Source of the DNA: Archilochus colubris
Taxonomy: Eukaryota; Chordata; Aves; Apodiformes; Trochilidae
Assembly: GCA_023079485.1 (NCBI GenBank)
Contig: CM041084.1
Span: 23,340,609-23,404,608, forward strand
DNA: 64,000 nucleotides
Direction: 5' to 3'
Shown: piece after piece, positions 11,894 to 25,800 of the stretch
How positions within the stretch are numbered: position 1 is the first letter of the stretch
How the letters are laid out: each line of letters starts with the position of its first letter
The notes under the pieces: generated by a model
Database searches by the model: none
Seen by the model: the letters and a program-made list of their open reading frames with translations, nothing else
What the model was told of the DNA's origin: nothing
Made by a program: the position numbers and the translations under genes

Positions 11894-14848
11894 CCTTTAG
11901 GAGGCTCAGCTGGTAATAACCAAAGACCAACAGCTTTGGTCTTCCAACTTCAGTCCTAAGGAAACTGAACTCATACCTTCTATTTCCACATAAATGACCC
12001 TAAAGTTAAGGAATATCCCAGGAAGAGAAGAAGGGAGGAGATGAGTGGTACAGAGGGAAGAAGGAAGATGTTGTCATTGCTGTTTCTGATTCATCCTGTA
12101 TGGAACATACATTAATCAGGTCTGACAGAGGAAGCCACAGAGGGTGAGCAAGGACTGCAGTCCAGTAGTTACAAAGACATATTCATTACATTAAGGGCTT
12201 GAACATAGTTCTATTTCAAAGGTGAATGCCATGTCCCTCAGTATTTGCAGTCATATCCTTAATCCTTCTAGCCCAAAGTATACTCCATTTAAAAAAAAAA
12301 GAATGGCTTCAGCAGAAAAGATTTTAAGAATCCCCATCCAGAACAACCTAGAATTCAGTAGCCAGAGCTAGAACCACAGCACTGGACTGGAGCACTCATG
12401 CTCCTGATGACAGGGAGGAACACTGTCTGTCCTACATCCTGGATAAGTATTTTCACTAAAAGGCAACGCCCCAAAAGGAAACTGCTTTTCCTTTGATTTT
12501 ATGGGCACCTGTGGATATGTACCTAAAATAACCTCTGGGGTGACTTCTGCTGCAGGGCTTAGGATCTTAGAAAGACATTGCTGAACAGCTTAAGACAAAA
12601 GCTTTAGCTGTGTTTAAGTGATTGATACAATCAGGTTTCCTGAACTACTGCAGTCTGCTAAACATAAAGGAAATTTTAAAAATGGTACCAGTGTCACATG
12701 TGTTCCTTGACGGTAACTAGAAACCCCAGCATGCCCCAAACCAACAATTCCTGAGTCTCCCTGACCCAAATGGTATGTAATGATGGTAGTTAAGTCACTC
12801 AGAAAAGACCTCTGGGGGCAGATACTTCTCTCATAGAAATCTTAAATCATTCAAGTTCCACTAACAACTCTTGAGTTTACACCATGGAGCCACAGAGGTG
12901 TATTAGATCCCTCAACTTCAAGCTACCCAGAGCTTACTCAGCTCATTTGGCACCTCTATGCTGCTGACACGTGCAGAACTTCAACAGATGGCTTTACAAT
13001 ACAGGCAGTTGTTTTGTGCTGTGCTACTGGAGGGGGGAAATACTCTACACAAATTGTCTGCAAGTCTGGAAAGAAACAAAGCACAAATCCATATTAACCT
13101 CAAAAGCCAAACTATAAAAAGTCAGATTAGTCATTTAAAAATGCATGTGCTCTGGGTTATGTGCTCAGTTGCTGCAAAAAGGCAGTATTTCCCTGCAGCC
13201 AGGAGAACTGTGCTTTGCTTCAGTTTCTACCAGGAATATCCCTAAAGACTGTATCATTAGAAAGGTATAGAAATAAGAAATATGGGAATAAGCCTTGAGA
13301 ACCTTCCTCATATGATCAGCTCTGACTGTCAGAAAAAGTACCTCCATAAAAAGCGTGTTTTCACATAAATCGTGAAGCAACAGGATACAACTTAATTTAA
13401 TGAAATCTCTTTTGTCCCATGCCAAGCAATTCAGGAAATAACAAATCAGCTACTGTGAAAATGTTGAAATCAACACTGATGACAAAATAAACATCAATTT
13501 TACATTTAAGCCCATTTAAAAAAAGCTGAATGTACCACAAACTGAATTTTACACTCACTGATTTCACTAGCCACAGTAGAACTTAAGCACTGTACATAAA
13601 AGACCAGAACTGCTCATCCCTGTTTCTCTGTGGCTTCACTTTTCTCTGTTATGATGCCAGATTATCAGATATATCAGCTGTGTTGAACTAGTAAACCACA
13701 TATGCAGAACAGTGCTTTTCAAAAGTAAACTCAACCATTTCACCAGCATATAACCTCTGTGAAATGTATATTCATGCATATGTATTAGAATTTACTAGTG
13801 CAAGTTTAGAACAAGATTTTAGAAAATACAATGCTCATCTCCTCTATTTTCTTTAAATGGAACATCTCAAAATATATCTCAAACTAAGATTCCAGGGGCT
13901 TGACCACTCAATTCCCACCCATTTCAATACACTTAGAGAATGTGCCAGTCACCTTGTGTATTATTTTCCCAGTGTAAACTGAAATACAGTTCCTTTAAGT
14001 AGCTTCAGAGCCCTACAAAGAAGCAGAAACCTAAAAGCATTATCATGTAAGAGCCCTTCAAATGCAAGCAATACATTCCAGCCTAATTCTGGGACTGAAT
14101 CAAAGCTGTATCCGCTTTAAAAAAATTATTTTATCCACTAAGGTCACTTAAAAAGCAATGTTGCTGGAATGATACTGATATCTTACATTTGTTACTTTGA
14201 TACAAGAGCTTTATCAGTTTTATGTCTAATTTTATACTGAAGAACAAACAGCTCCTAGGTTTGAAGCTGTTATGAAAAAAAATATTAAAACAACTAGACT
14301 TCAGAGAGGCTTCATGTTTTCCTTTCTGAGAACTTTTGCCATACTAAGATGACAACATATTTTCAGAAAGTACTTTTGCAAATGCAAGACAATCTGTCTC
14401 TGAAAGCATAAAATATTTCTACTCATGAAAAAGGAAAAAGCACAAGAACTGTTAAACAGACACAGTCAAAATGTAGGAACATCAGTCTCTGTGCTTCTCT
14501 TCCCAGGCCTCTACATATTGTCAACTATTTCAGGGTATGGTCCTCAATGTAGCACTTCAATGTGAGGCTCACAGGAGAGAAGAGGAGTTGGTATCATATT
14601 TTTGTATTGATAATGCAAGCAATTCCTATCCTGGGAAGAAAACCTCCCTTAAAGATGCAGAATATGAGACAAAATTATGGAACGTATAGAAACCTTTCTG
14701 GAGGTTTCTGGTATGGAAGAAGCCTCTTGGGGAAACAAAAGGCAAAGAGAACGGGACAGGAGCACAGGACTTATTTTGTCCATTCTTATCTCTTTGCCCT
14801 TCCTACCTAACATTTTCTGATTATCCAATATCTTTTTTTCTTAAATAC
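11894..14848. other. CDK6 intron 3 (proximal part), nothing recognised
   Basis: This unique-looking AT-rich DNA lies between LTR copy 1 and the exon 3 donor. I see no gene, RNA or repeat. Confidence 0.7.
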
Positions 14849-14984
14849 CTTTATAGTTTCAGTAGGCACTCCAGGCTCTGGAACTTTATCCAAGTAAGTA
14901 GTCAAGTCTTGATCCACGTGTTCAAACACTAATGTTAACTTGGTCTCTCTGTCTGTCCGTGACACAGTGCACACATCAAACAAT
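14849..14984 (-). CDS. CDK6: CDK6 exon 3 (end of codon 78 to residue 123)
   Basis: This is a 136-bp internal exon. Read on the minus strand it completes an arginine codon (AG from exon 2 plus A) and continues [20 protein letters not shown], followed by [19 protein letters not shown] and PTETIK. This includes the gatekeeper phenylalanine (residue 98) and the hinge E-H-V with D104, which line the ATP pocket; the histidine at 100 is the residue linked to CDK4/6 inhibitor selectivity. The translation agrees with my memory of the human protein at every position. It is flanked by a polypyrimidine acceptor (ctcttctcag at 14994-14985) and donor AAG|gtattt (GT at 14848-14847). The exon ends in phase 0 after ATA AAG, so exon 4 should begin on a codon boundary. 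Confidence 0.98.
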
Positions 14985-17900
14985 CTGAGAAGAGATTAAA
15001 AAAAGACAAGGTAAGGATATGGGAACCAGTATACAAGAACCTGGCAGCTCATACATGTCTATTTAATCTTCTTACAGTATATCTCTGAGCTCTTTATTAA
15101 TGAGATAACTACTGATACATCAATAATAGCAAAACTCCTTAATGTGTGAATGATGAAATAGGATTAAGTACTAAGAATTAATCAGCTGTTCAAATTAAAA
15201 TAATTACATGAAAATAAACTATTTTTTGGACAAAGCAACTAGAGATGCAGGAAAGGACTTGATATTTATCCATATCCTATGCTGCAGCACTTACAGTAAT
15301 TTAAAAAAAATGTGTGCAACATTTGAGAAAAAATCTACAGGGCATTTGCGTACACATTCAGTGTCTTCCTACATAACTCCCATGTTCCCCATTACACAGC
15401 TTTATAATTAAATCTCCTTTGGCTGACACAGAATTTTTTTGCTCATTACTCTTGTAAGTTCCTGGACACAAGAAATACCATCAGAGTCCGGATACAGTCT
15501 GGAAAAAAGCTTTGTGCACAAGATGCCACTACTAACAAAGCTTTCCTCATCATCACTTTCTCTCATAATTGTACTGAAATTTCTCTAACATTTCGCTTTG
15601 TTGAACAACATTAAATCAAAAATAATAATAATTATAAAATCATAATAATGTCAGATTCCTATCTGATTTCTCTATTTTCTCTTGTTTTATCTTTTTAATT
15701 AGGATTTTTTTCATCTCCGACTGTACGAACTTTAATCAGTGTTTTATGCTCTTCACAAATGTCTGCCCATTCTTGTGTTTCACACCTATACTCATACCAA
15801 CAACTCTCCCTATCCTTCAAGTCCCATTCCTACTTCCCAAAACACAGTGGGAAACCATCTTACAGATGGAAGAACCCTTGTTCCCTGCTAACATACTTCA
15901 GTAATTTGTATATTAATTCAGTTTTATATTATGCAAGTAAGATTAAGCCTTCCTCTCTATAGTAAAACAGAGAACTAACAGCTATTTTTATTACATGTCA
16001 GTAAATTTAAAATAATATACCAATACACTTACTGAGAAAAAACTCTATACAGTTAAAATGAAGAACCTACAATTGACAACAAACTAGTGCTGGTACTACA
16101 AGTAATTTTGGTCAAAATCACAGCATAGTTATGTGGTTTTATGACAGGAATCTTTCATCCTTTTAGAATAACTGTTTCTTTACTTCGTGCAAAATTTCTG
16201 ATAACATTATCAAGTAGTATTTTTGTTCTTTGCCCCAGGATGAATGGCTTCATATGTAGGCAAGAGATTCCACACAAAGCCTTGGGAGGTCACTACCATT
16301 CTAACAGGACATCTGAGAAACAGACTAGGAAAAGACTTTGTATTGAGTTTTTACTTCTCACCTTAAATCTCAATATTTCACAAGAGAAGGGAAGATAAGA
16401 ATAAGCACAGCTATCTGTGAAGACTGTAATCCAGGTTTATGATGGCAGTATGTTTTACCTGAGATAACAGATTTAACAAGTTAAGGCTGCAGTCCCACTT
16501 TAAAAGGATTTCCTAAATAATGTTTGGTCAGACACACAAAAATTGTTTATTAGCCACTGTGTTTTGAAAATAGAATTATGCACATTCCTTTTATCTTAAA
16601 GCAGCTTTTCAGTGAGTAATCACTTGAAAACTGGAGTTTGAAAATATGGAGAGACTGTCACTCTACCTAAACTAGAAAACTGATCTGTACTTCATCTGTA
16701 ATCATATTAACTAATATTAAATTATTATGGTAACAGAGTGACTGTAATAACAAATGTCTGGGCACATTTCTCATAAAGATAAATAATATTATTTTAATAA
16801 TTCTCTTAATGGGGTGTAGACAGAAGACAGATGTCCTGTACACAACAGATCAGTTTTGTGAAAAGTCACAAACCTTCCTGAAAAGTTGACATTTGCTGGT
16901 ATTTGGCTTGAGGTTAATAATCTGCAATATATTTATATAAATCAATGTGGAATGTAGCCGGACTGCCTATAACCCCAACACATGCAAATAGAGAGGAGCC
17001 AGACAGGTCTGAACATCTGAATATAAACACTGGAAAATATTTCCAACTGTATGATTCCTTTGTGTTGACCTACATTTACCTAAAAATGTTCTAAAACACC
17101 TTTTTTGCCAGGTACTTAATACACTGGCAAGATTATCTTTTCAACTACAGCAAAACTATAATTCAAGAAAAAAAGGAAAAAAAGATTTCACTGTATAGAA
17201 TCTACAAGCAACATGTAATTTCTAACTCACTGTGAAGGGAAACACTGATTCTCTGCTTAATTCTGTATGTGTCTTATCTTGATTCTAGCACATCAAAATA
17301 AGGAACTCAGAGGAGTGCACCTCTAGTCACCTATCACTGAATAATAATATTTTCTTTCTTTTTTATACATGCTTTGTATGAAACTTCCCATGTAGTAGTA
17401 CAGTTAATAATGAAAACACGGGATCCTACACCAAGTAGGTAGAAGCAAATTATTTTTGCTCACAGAAAGTACAGCTGCTGTGTTAGAAAGGTAGTAATTT
17501 AAAGCACAGTTTCTATAAATTTGCAATATTACCAAAGCCCCTAGCATCTGGCATTGCCTGTGCTAATTATTCTGGAAACAGATTAAGAAAGACAAAGCCT
17601 CTTTATTTAGTAGTTTCCATATGGATAAAACTACTTCTTGTAAACTGTTTTTACATCCACAGTGAGAAAAGTATCCATAAAGCTGTCTTCTTTAGCTAGG
17701 AACATCTCTACTGCCTCTAATGCACACCTCTCAAGCCATTTCCTCATGATTTTCTGGACGTGATGGATTCATTTTGCATGTGATTGCCTCTCCGGAAGAG
17801 GCAACAGCAAAAGGCCTTTTATTTAAAGAGTTACAACGTGGACACTGTCCTAAGTGAAGTAAATGTACATCAATTAATACAGGATTTCCATACTGAGTAC

Positions 17901-19497
17901 TTTGTAAACACAAGCCCTGCCCTTCTATTGTACTTACAAAAGAAACGTTTGAATTATTTGATTAAAGAAAGATCCGCTGTGGGAAATCCTGCAAGTATTT
18001 AACAAGATGTTTGGCTGAGAGTCATACACAGCCTGACAAGTCCATCTGAAAAGGAACATTCTTGAGCAGACACTTGCAGGGTACCTGTGTTTTAATACAG
18101 ACATGTTTTCCAGTTAGTTGCTCTAGAGTAAAAAAACCTCATCAGCTACTCATCTACATCTCTGTTTTATGTGTCTAGTGCCTGGAGTATCTTACTATAA
18201 CATACCAGAATACCTGCCTTCATGCAAAAAAACCTTTGGTTTTTCTTAATGCAGAAAACCAGATGATCTAGTCATGATTCATCTTGAAGTCTCCACAGCT
18301 TCTAAAAGCACATAATCAGACAAATCCAACCTCAGTTCATCTTAATTTTAAAACATGCAGTCTGCATTCTTAATGCTTTTATAAGAAAGCACACAGTTAT
18401 GCCAATTGCTTTGAAAACTGTTTCAACTACGGACTGGACTGTTACTGGATTTATTTCTGAGACTGTTTGTGAACCACTGTAAAGTTACCCACTTGTGGAA
18501 TAAAACAGAATAAACATTTTTTTCCAGACCAAACCGAGAGAGCAGCAATAGACATCAAACTCACTAGCCCAAGGCACCTGCAAGAAATTCCAAAAAACAG
18601 ATCTGACTGTAAGAGCTGAAAAGCTGTAGGACACCAGCTCTTTCATCTACTGTCAGAACAGATGAGTAAGTACATCTGGAAAATTAGCCAGATCATAGTC
18701 AAATGGAAGACTAAAAAATTAATATACTTACTGCCAATGGATCCAAATGCTTATTGTTATTTTATAGTCCTACTAATCCAACAGGAACACATAGCTTTTT
18801 ACTTTGCTGGTCACCCACAACCGTGAACAAAGCCACAGTCCTTGCCCTCTAAAGTTCTTCAATAACATGGATTTACTTCAAATTTATCAGAAACAATGTC
18901 TGCCTTGGAAGAGTTATTTCCTATCTTAAGCATGAAAGAGAAAGAGAACTTGAACCATCAACTAATGAGTAGTAGAGAAGTTTAAGATGACTGTGGTATG
19001 GTAAGCAATAGCATAATAATATGCTACAGCCTTAAGGTCTTTTAAGCCTGGACAAAGACACAGATGGAAAGAGTTTGATTGTCTCAACCCAACTCCAAAA
19101 TGTATTTAACCACATGACAGAAAACCAGCACAGAAATTATGTGTGATTGACAGTGTTTACATAAACATGACAAGATTGGGATACAAGACTATTACAGGTC
19201 ATGACTGAGGTTTATTGACAAATAATGTGTTTGTGAGAGCCTGAATATCTTCTGCTTTCACTGCTTTTGGCTCAGGTTAATCCTGAGTCCATGGTTTTCA
19301 AGGGCACAGCAAATTTCAGCCTCTCAACCTAAAAACATTAAAGAATGACAGTCAGGCATCCTTTGAGTTCAAATTTCAGCAGCGGCCTTAGACTCTTCTG
19401 TTCTCTGGAAGCCACTCAGCAACAAGCCCATTGTTCAACTCAACTTGTTAAGCCACGTACTCCTGGAAAAAAAAAAGTTTTCCCCCTACCTGTAATA
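14985..19497. other. CDK6 intron 2, 3' part, nothing recognised
   Basis: Apart from the exon 3 acceptor tract at its left edge, this AT-rich DNA shows no recognisable element. Confidence 0.7.
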
Positions 19498-19503
19498 TCA
19501 GAT
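19498..19503. repeat. Target-site duplication, left side of LTR copy 2
   Basis: TCAGAT abuts the TG terminus and is repeated exactly at 19819-19824. Confidence 0.8.
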
Positions 19504-19818
19504 TGTAGCAAGACGAACCTCTTTTAGGGAATGGCACTTCAAGGTCCAACCAGGTATTCCAGCAGAGACTCACAAGTAGCCTATAGCTCTCAGGGTTGAC
19601 CACCCTGGATCAGTGCTGTTGCTCTGAGAGCAACTGACCTCTCTGCTGGCTTGCTCAGGAATGAGGTGAGTCTGTGACTCAGGCCTCACCTTATATTGTC
19701 CCCCTAATCCTGCTCATGTGCAATGGGGGGCCGCCCTAATCAGGCACAGGTGGGCTTAACACAAGCTCATGCCCACTACCTGGCAATTAGTGGCACCTGG
19801 TTGCCTCATTTCGCTACA
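19504..19818 (-). mobile_element. Solo LTR, class II (ERVK-like) endogenous retrovirus, copy 2 (intron 2)
   Basis: This is the second copy of the same family, 315 bp, in the same orientation as copy 1. It begins TGTAGCAAG and ends CGCTACA, flanked by a perfect 6-bp duplication TCAGAT at 19498-19503 and 19819-19824. By eye the two copies differ by roughly 27 substitutions (about 9%), plus an indel of about 8 bp near the start of the plus-strand copy. They are therefore independent old insertions rather than a recent duplication, because each has its own target site. The minus-strand TATA-like box (ATATAAGG, 19696-19689) is kept. Short open frames crossing this element are not retroviral genes. 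Confidence 0.75.
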
Positions 19819-19824
19819 TCAGAT
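19819..19824. repeat. Target-site duplication, right side of LTR copy 2
   Basis: TCAGAT is an exact partner of the hexamer at 19498-19503. Confidence 0.8.
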
Positions 19825-20431
19825 ATCTTCTGCTTTCTTACTTTTGAAGGGGGCAAACTCCCTGCTAACAGAATCCAGTTTCTGCTTGGAATCACATACA
19901 CCCAATGTATTGCAACAAAGAGGACATATCTCAAATGAAGAAAATAACTGGGCAAGTGGAGTGGAACACATGCATTACAAGAACCACGTCCACACAGCAA
20001 AACAGGAAAGAGAGCTTCACACACTGAAAGGTATGACAGAGCTCCTTCTATTTGTTCAGGACATGCTGCTTTGTCTCATCTGAATCAGCAATCACCTAGT
20101 CCTCCATGCCTCTGAAAGCTGGTATTTAAGGGATAGATTTTTCTCCATCGAAGGAGTTTTAGTGAAGAACTTCAGATGAAAAAAGAGCTCATGCAGGTAA
20201 ACAGTCTGCTAAATTCAAAGTATCTCCTATTTTAAGTCTGTTTTTCTTTTGGATAACAATTGTAAAACCAGGCATTAATGCAAGACCTCAGTTCCATTCT
20301 CAGAAGTGTATGGGGTCTTCAGGACCTTCCTAATGTGCTTGTCATTCCAGCTGCAGCTACACCACTGTGCACCAGCGCTCAGGATATGCTTCCAAGGCAG
20401 AGTGCCACATAATTGCAGAGACACTTTGACC

Positions 20432-20524
20432 GTGCTCAGCTGACCCACCCCGGTACTGAAACCCTGCAGTGTGACACTGTGCTCAGCTGACCCACCTCGG
20501 TTCTGAAACCCTGCAGTGTGTCAG
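20432..20524 (+). repeat. 47-bp tandem duplication (two copies)
   Basis: GTGCTCAGCTGACCCACC starts at 20432 and again at 20479. Both copies continue through a CGGT.CTGAAACCCTGCAGTG segment with only a few differences. It lies in CDK6 intron 2. Confidence 0.9.
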
Positions 20525-22786
20525 TCCAGTCCGGCCTGCAGCATGGTGAACTGCTCCACCCTGAGTGCCCTCCAGCAGCAGTCACATCCCTAGAGTTAAA
20601 CTGGATTAATTAAAATAAGCTCTGGTATCTCTACACTGCTTATGGCAACTTTATATCCCAAATCCTTATTCTCTACGTTTCTTGGGTTTTCTGAATGGTT
20701 TTCCGGCTTCAAGAGACAGATCCTTTCTCGTCCTCAGAAGAAACCTCTTTCAGGCAAATAGCAGAAAAGGGCAGAACATAACATCAGATAAAATAAATGA
20801 ATTTATCTAGGAGAGGCAGATGTTATGCAGATAGATGTTTTCAACTCTGCAGGCTCTCATTCATTATCTGTTGTTCACAGGGCAGAAAAAGCCACCGTGA
20901 AGAAGCAACTGCACAATGCAAGCAAGGCAGCAGAAAGTCTGGTCCTGGAGACCTACTCCAGACAATATTCTTGCTTATAGCCTGCTCACAAGTGAGGCTT
21001 AAGGGAAGGAAGGGGGATATTAGGATGACAAGGCAATCGTTCATCTGCAAGCTGAGCTTTGTGCTGTAATTTTTTCCAGTCTTTTTCCCTTTCTGACTTG
21101 GAAAAATTATTTAAAATGCTTAGCTGTATAAAAGATGTTTTTGTTCTTTAAGTGTGTGCGAGGAAGAGAGACAGAAAAAGTGACAGAGAGAAATAGATGC
21201 TCTTGAAAGCAAAGTAAATAGCACTGGCTAAAGTCCGATAGTGTGGGCTGACTGGGCAAGCTTTCAACGCTCAGAACCGACTGCAGCCCTGACCTGCAAC
21301 ACCCCTGCTCTCCTGTGCTGGGCCTCCCTCAAGTCACGACCAGCTCTGGTGCCAGACTGAATGGTTTTGTGATGCAGACAAATGTCTGCTCTGATGAAAC
21401 CACCAAATCTAATTTTCATTTGCAACAGAAGCCATGATTTGTGCCCAAAAGATGAAAAGGCCAAGAACGTTTACTCACTATACCACCCAAGTCACTAAAA
21501 GATGCTGTTGTTAAAAGAGATTTGCTTCAAATAAAAATATGCCTGATGAAGACACTCTCTGCACCCCTCTTTGTTTGTAGCAGCATGCTGTCTTTTTTAG
21601 CCCTCATGCTGCCATTTCTTGTTCACCTTCTTTGTGAAGGGATATTATTTTTAATAGGTGAGAACCAGGGATGGTTCTCAGTAATTCAAACAATATCCTG
21701 CCTGGCAGAACTTCACTTTCAGGACTCATCCTGCAGTTCACCAATTTTTGAAATAGTTAACTCCTCACCAGTCAATTAACAGCTTCATCTCATTGCACTT
21801 GATTTTAAATCCAAACTGGCCACACACTGAGCAATTGCCATTAGAGGGAAAACAGCAGACTGCTGGAGCCTGCTCCGAGTCCTGCCTGCTGCCATCCCAA
21901 GCTGCCTGTCAGATTCTCTCTGCAGGGGACAGGCCAAGTCACCCTCAAATCAGAAAAATAACGTGGCCTGTTACAAAGACAGTTGCTGACAGATTGTTTA
22001 GGATCAGCAATAGCTGTCTGACCTATTCATAGTGCTCTCATGTGATCCTTGAGCAAGCAAATGTACACTGCCTTTCAGAGTCATGCACACTGCTGTTAAA
22101 GAGTACTGAGGGCTTCCAGTTAGCTTCCATAAGCTTCCAGTTAAGAGTAAAAATTAAAGATGCTCTTCACTGGCAGTGCATGTGCATATTAAGTGCTCTG
22201 GTAGAACACCTTCCTTTTTACATATCCTAAATAGCTCAACATGTAAATAAAACTTATATCTGAGTCTTGATTTTTATTCAAATGAAAGGAGCACAGAAGT
22301 TATTCTGGATTCCCAGCTGTACTTAGTGCAACATGCAAAACAACAAAATTTAGTCTTTATTCATGTGTAGTTCAGTCAAACTAGTTGCTACAGACTCCAC
22401 ATCTCAGTTTACATTTTTATAGTTGTGACAAACCAACAGGATCTAAATCTAAGCTGATCAGCTCTTTTCCTAGATTTAAATAAACCCATCTTTGGAAGAT
22501 TTTTTACCAACAGGATAAATTATAATTCATTCTTTAGCAGTTTAATTAGCTAATCTATCTACACTTGAAAATAATTTGCAAAGCCAATATAGCAAAAAAA
22601 ACAATGGACATAATAATCCCCCATTCCATATAAAATTATTCACAGCAAAAAACTGACTGTCCTCTTTGATAGCCTGTACCATAGTTTTTTAAAACCTTGC
22701 ATTATCACAGCAATTCCCAATGTGTTTAATTAGGCATTTTTAAAGTGGTAATTTCAATGAAAATTTGATTATAAGCTCTTCTTTTC

Positions 22787-22806
22787 AAAAAAAAAAAAAA
22801 AAAAAA
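22787..22806 (+). repeat. A20 homopolymer
   Basis: 20 consecutive A lie in CDK6 intron 2. No retroposon body was recognised next to the tract. Confidence 0.95.
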
Positions 22807-25800
22807 GGAAGCCAAGTATTGTAGAGGTCTCCTGTTCTGATTCTTACGATCAGTTCAGGGACTGCTTTTCCTGAATGACCTCCAGGTTATTCTACAGCCA
22901 CAATTCTACCGGGGAACGGTGGCTGCATGCAAACCTCAGGTTAGTTTGAATCCTAGCTAACTTTCCAGCCTCAGGAATAAAAGCAAACAAAGCCTGACCA
23001 ACAGTATGTCTGAAGGGCAAATCTGGTGGTCAGAGCCACTGAAGGAGCAAGGTAAGTGGGCTTGACAAATGGTGCCCATCCACCTGAGCCCTGCTGCTGC
23101 TGCTCCCACTTGGAGGAAGCAGGGTCAGTACTGGCAGCAGCTGAACAGGGGCCAAAGCTGGTATGATGATGAGGAGGGGAGAGAGAGCACTGGTTGCAAA
23201 ATGTCTTGCTGTGATTCTTTTGCAGGCACAAATAATAGTTTTGATTAAGACCCTCAGAAAAAAAGTACTGTTGGAGCGATCGGTGAGACACGGGCACATT
23301 AGGGCTTTGTAAGAAAATACATTCTATGATGTTTCATAGGTAGAGATGGGACCAAATAGTCTGAGTTTCTCAAAGAAGGATCAAGAACTGACTTTCAAAA
23401 TGGCAAAACTTCCATGGATCAACAATACTGTGGATTCCACTGCAAAAGTAAAAAACAGCAGGAAAAAAGAAGAAAAAAAGAAGCCTGGAGAAAACTAAAA
23501 AGTTAAATTGGCTTAAGTTGGTAATAGTGATATGCACAAAGCAAATAAATTGTGCATCAGTAAAGATAGATGATAATCTGGAAACCAAGTTAATTCTTTT
23601 TAGTCTTTTGAACTACATTGTTTTAATGTATTCAAGAAATAATTAAGGTAACCTGTAGGCTTTTAAAGGTAACATGCTGTATATCCATGTATTAAACAGA
23701 AAGCAATTATACATAGGAGTAAAACACAGTAAAACATGCATGGTTCATTCTCATTCCCGTTTGCTTATATTTGGGTTTATTATTATGTATAATTTCTTAA
23801 ATACAATATTCTTGGCTCTCTAGATGACACTATAGCAAAGAAAAACTTTGGTAAGAGAATGAAACAAGCATTACCCTGGGAAATCAGGTGCCAGCTTCTT
23901 ACAGAGTCTGTTTGTTTATTGCTATGACAGCACAGTCAGTTGACATAACACAAGCTTTGAGTGGTATTTTATGAAATGTTTTTAGATCTGTCAGTTCAAA
24001 AATGCAATTTTTTTGTTAGGGTAGTAAGTGTACAGAGAAAACCTTGACTTTGCATGATCCACTAGCCTTAGCCTTACATTGTGCTCAACTTCCAGCATCC
24101 AAATAACCTAAGTGACTTTTAAGATAGGATAGATCATCTAAAATTTCCTCTCCCTTATATGCCTGGTATCTTTCAGAAATGAAAGCAGAGAAGGAAAAAG
24201 AAAAGAAAAAAGATAGGTAACACTGCACACAGAACTAAAGATAAAAGGTCAAAAAAGATAATTTTTCTCTTCCTTACACTCAGTCATTACCTGGACAGAG
24301 CAATGCATGCTGTTTAAACCTGTATCTACTATCATAGTTGGTGTTTGTGGTTCCTGGTCTGGCTTCTCTTATCCATGCAGTGAGAATTCTACAACTTGAG
24401 GCCCTGCCTGTGAGCTCTCCTTCTGCACCTCAGTCTCCTTTCCTGTACCACATTCCCTCCTTCCTTTAGGGCTTAATTATGGCCATACATCTCTGAAAAA
24501 GATGTTCATGATTTATTCCAAAAAACATTTGTTTTCCCTTAAATTCCTTAGTGAGCCACACTGTGAACCACTGCTTTCACAGTCTTTACCTGAAGACTAG
24601 AAAACAGTTATGGATATGAACAGTCCTTATTATCTTACAAATGGAAACAGCAATTTAGCATCAGATGTTTAAACCACATGAAAACATCTCTTAAATAATG
24701 TTTATATCTGTTGAAAGAATCTGTTTATGGATTTAGTAGAACTGTTCAAAATTTCCTGAAAATGGACCAGATATATCCACCCTCTTCCAATGCAAGCATG
24801 GTGGTTAGGTGGCAAACACAGCTGCCAAATCCACCAGTAGACCAAGCAAAAATTCAGAAGGCATCTTACATACTGTGTGTTGATTCCTATACATGCTTGT
24901 CCTGCATGAAGTTAAAAGACATAAAGAGAGATGCAATTCACAGTCCATTTGGACTACACTTGCTATGGGAATGACTTTGATCAGGTCAGATGTATTCCCA
25001 TGAAGTCTGTGTGCTGTGATGTCAGGGCCACCATTAACTTCAGGCAAAGGTAATTCCTCCATTCACTTCAGGAAAACTTGGATGGGAGCATAATAAGCAC
25101 AACCAGCCTTCCAGAGGCACTGTACCGTGTGCTGTCACCATTGCTACACGTGCCACGAATCACATCCCATCTGCCCAAAAGGAAATAGCACTCAGGTGAT
25201 TTCCAAAAAAAATCAAGAAGACAAAGGCAATTGTTCACATGGGTAAAAAAATCAAACAGGATTTGGCTAGATTTTGGGAGGCAGCCAGATTCAGGCACCT
25301 AAACATTGCATTCCTCTTACTAAGCTGCATTCTGAAGGAAAACCTGAGTGGCAGAGAGCAAGTTATATAACACACAGCTATGGTAATGCTTAAATTCAGG
25401 ACAAACAGAAAGTAGATTTAAGGCTTGCAAGAAAGCTGACAACTCTGCTGAATGTGGTTGTCTTTGGCTACTCATCACCAGATGCTTCAGATATTATCCA
25501 TTTACACAACTGCCTTGCAGTGCTCCTGGAGCACTGAGTTCTCCTCTTAGCTCCTGTGGAGAGATACAACTGATGCTGCCCCAAGGGTTGGCGATTACTT
25601 TGAATGGGTCATGATGTCCTCCACATAATCAAGGGAAAAAAGGTTAGTGGAATCACTTAGGGGGTGGTGGGAGGCCTCTCCTAGATATGGAAGATACTTA
25701 GATGACTGATTTAGCAAAAATGCTTGAATTTAACTGACTCTGGGAGAGAGAACTCTTTCCCTGGAAGACCTGAACTAAGCAATTTTACTCAGTGGGATTC

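Noticed and set aside
1..14848. CDK6 exon 4 (HRDLKPQN-coding)
   Set aside because: Looked for on the minus strand by its expected conserved motifs and not seen. It most likely lies beyond the left edge.
22787..22806. A20 tract as a retrogene tail
   Set aside because: The preceding sequence is AT-rich and shows no cDNA-like body.
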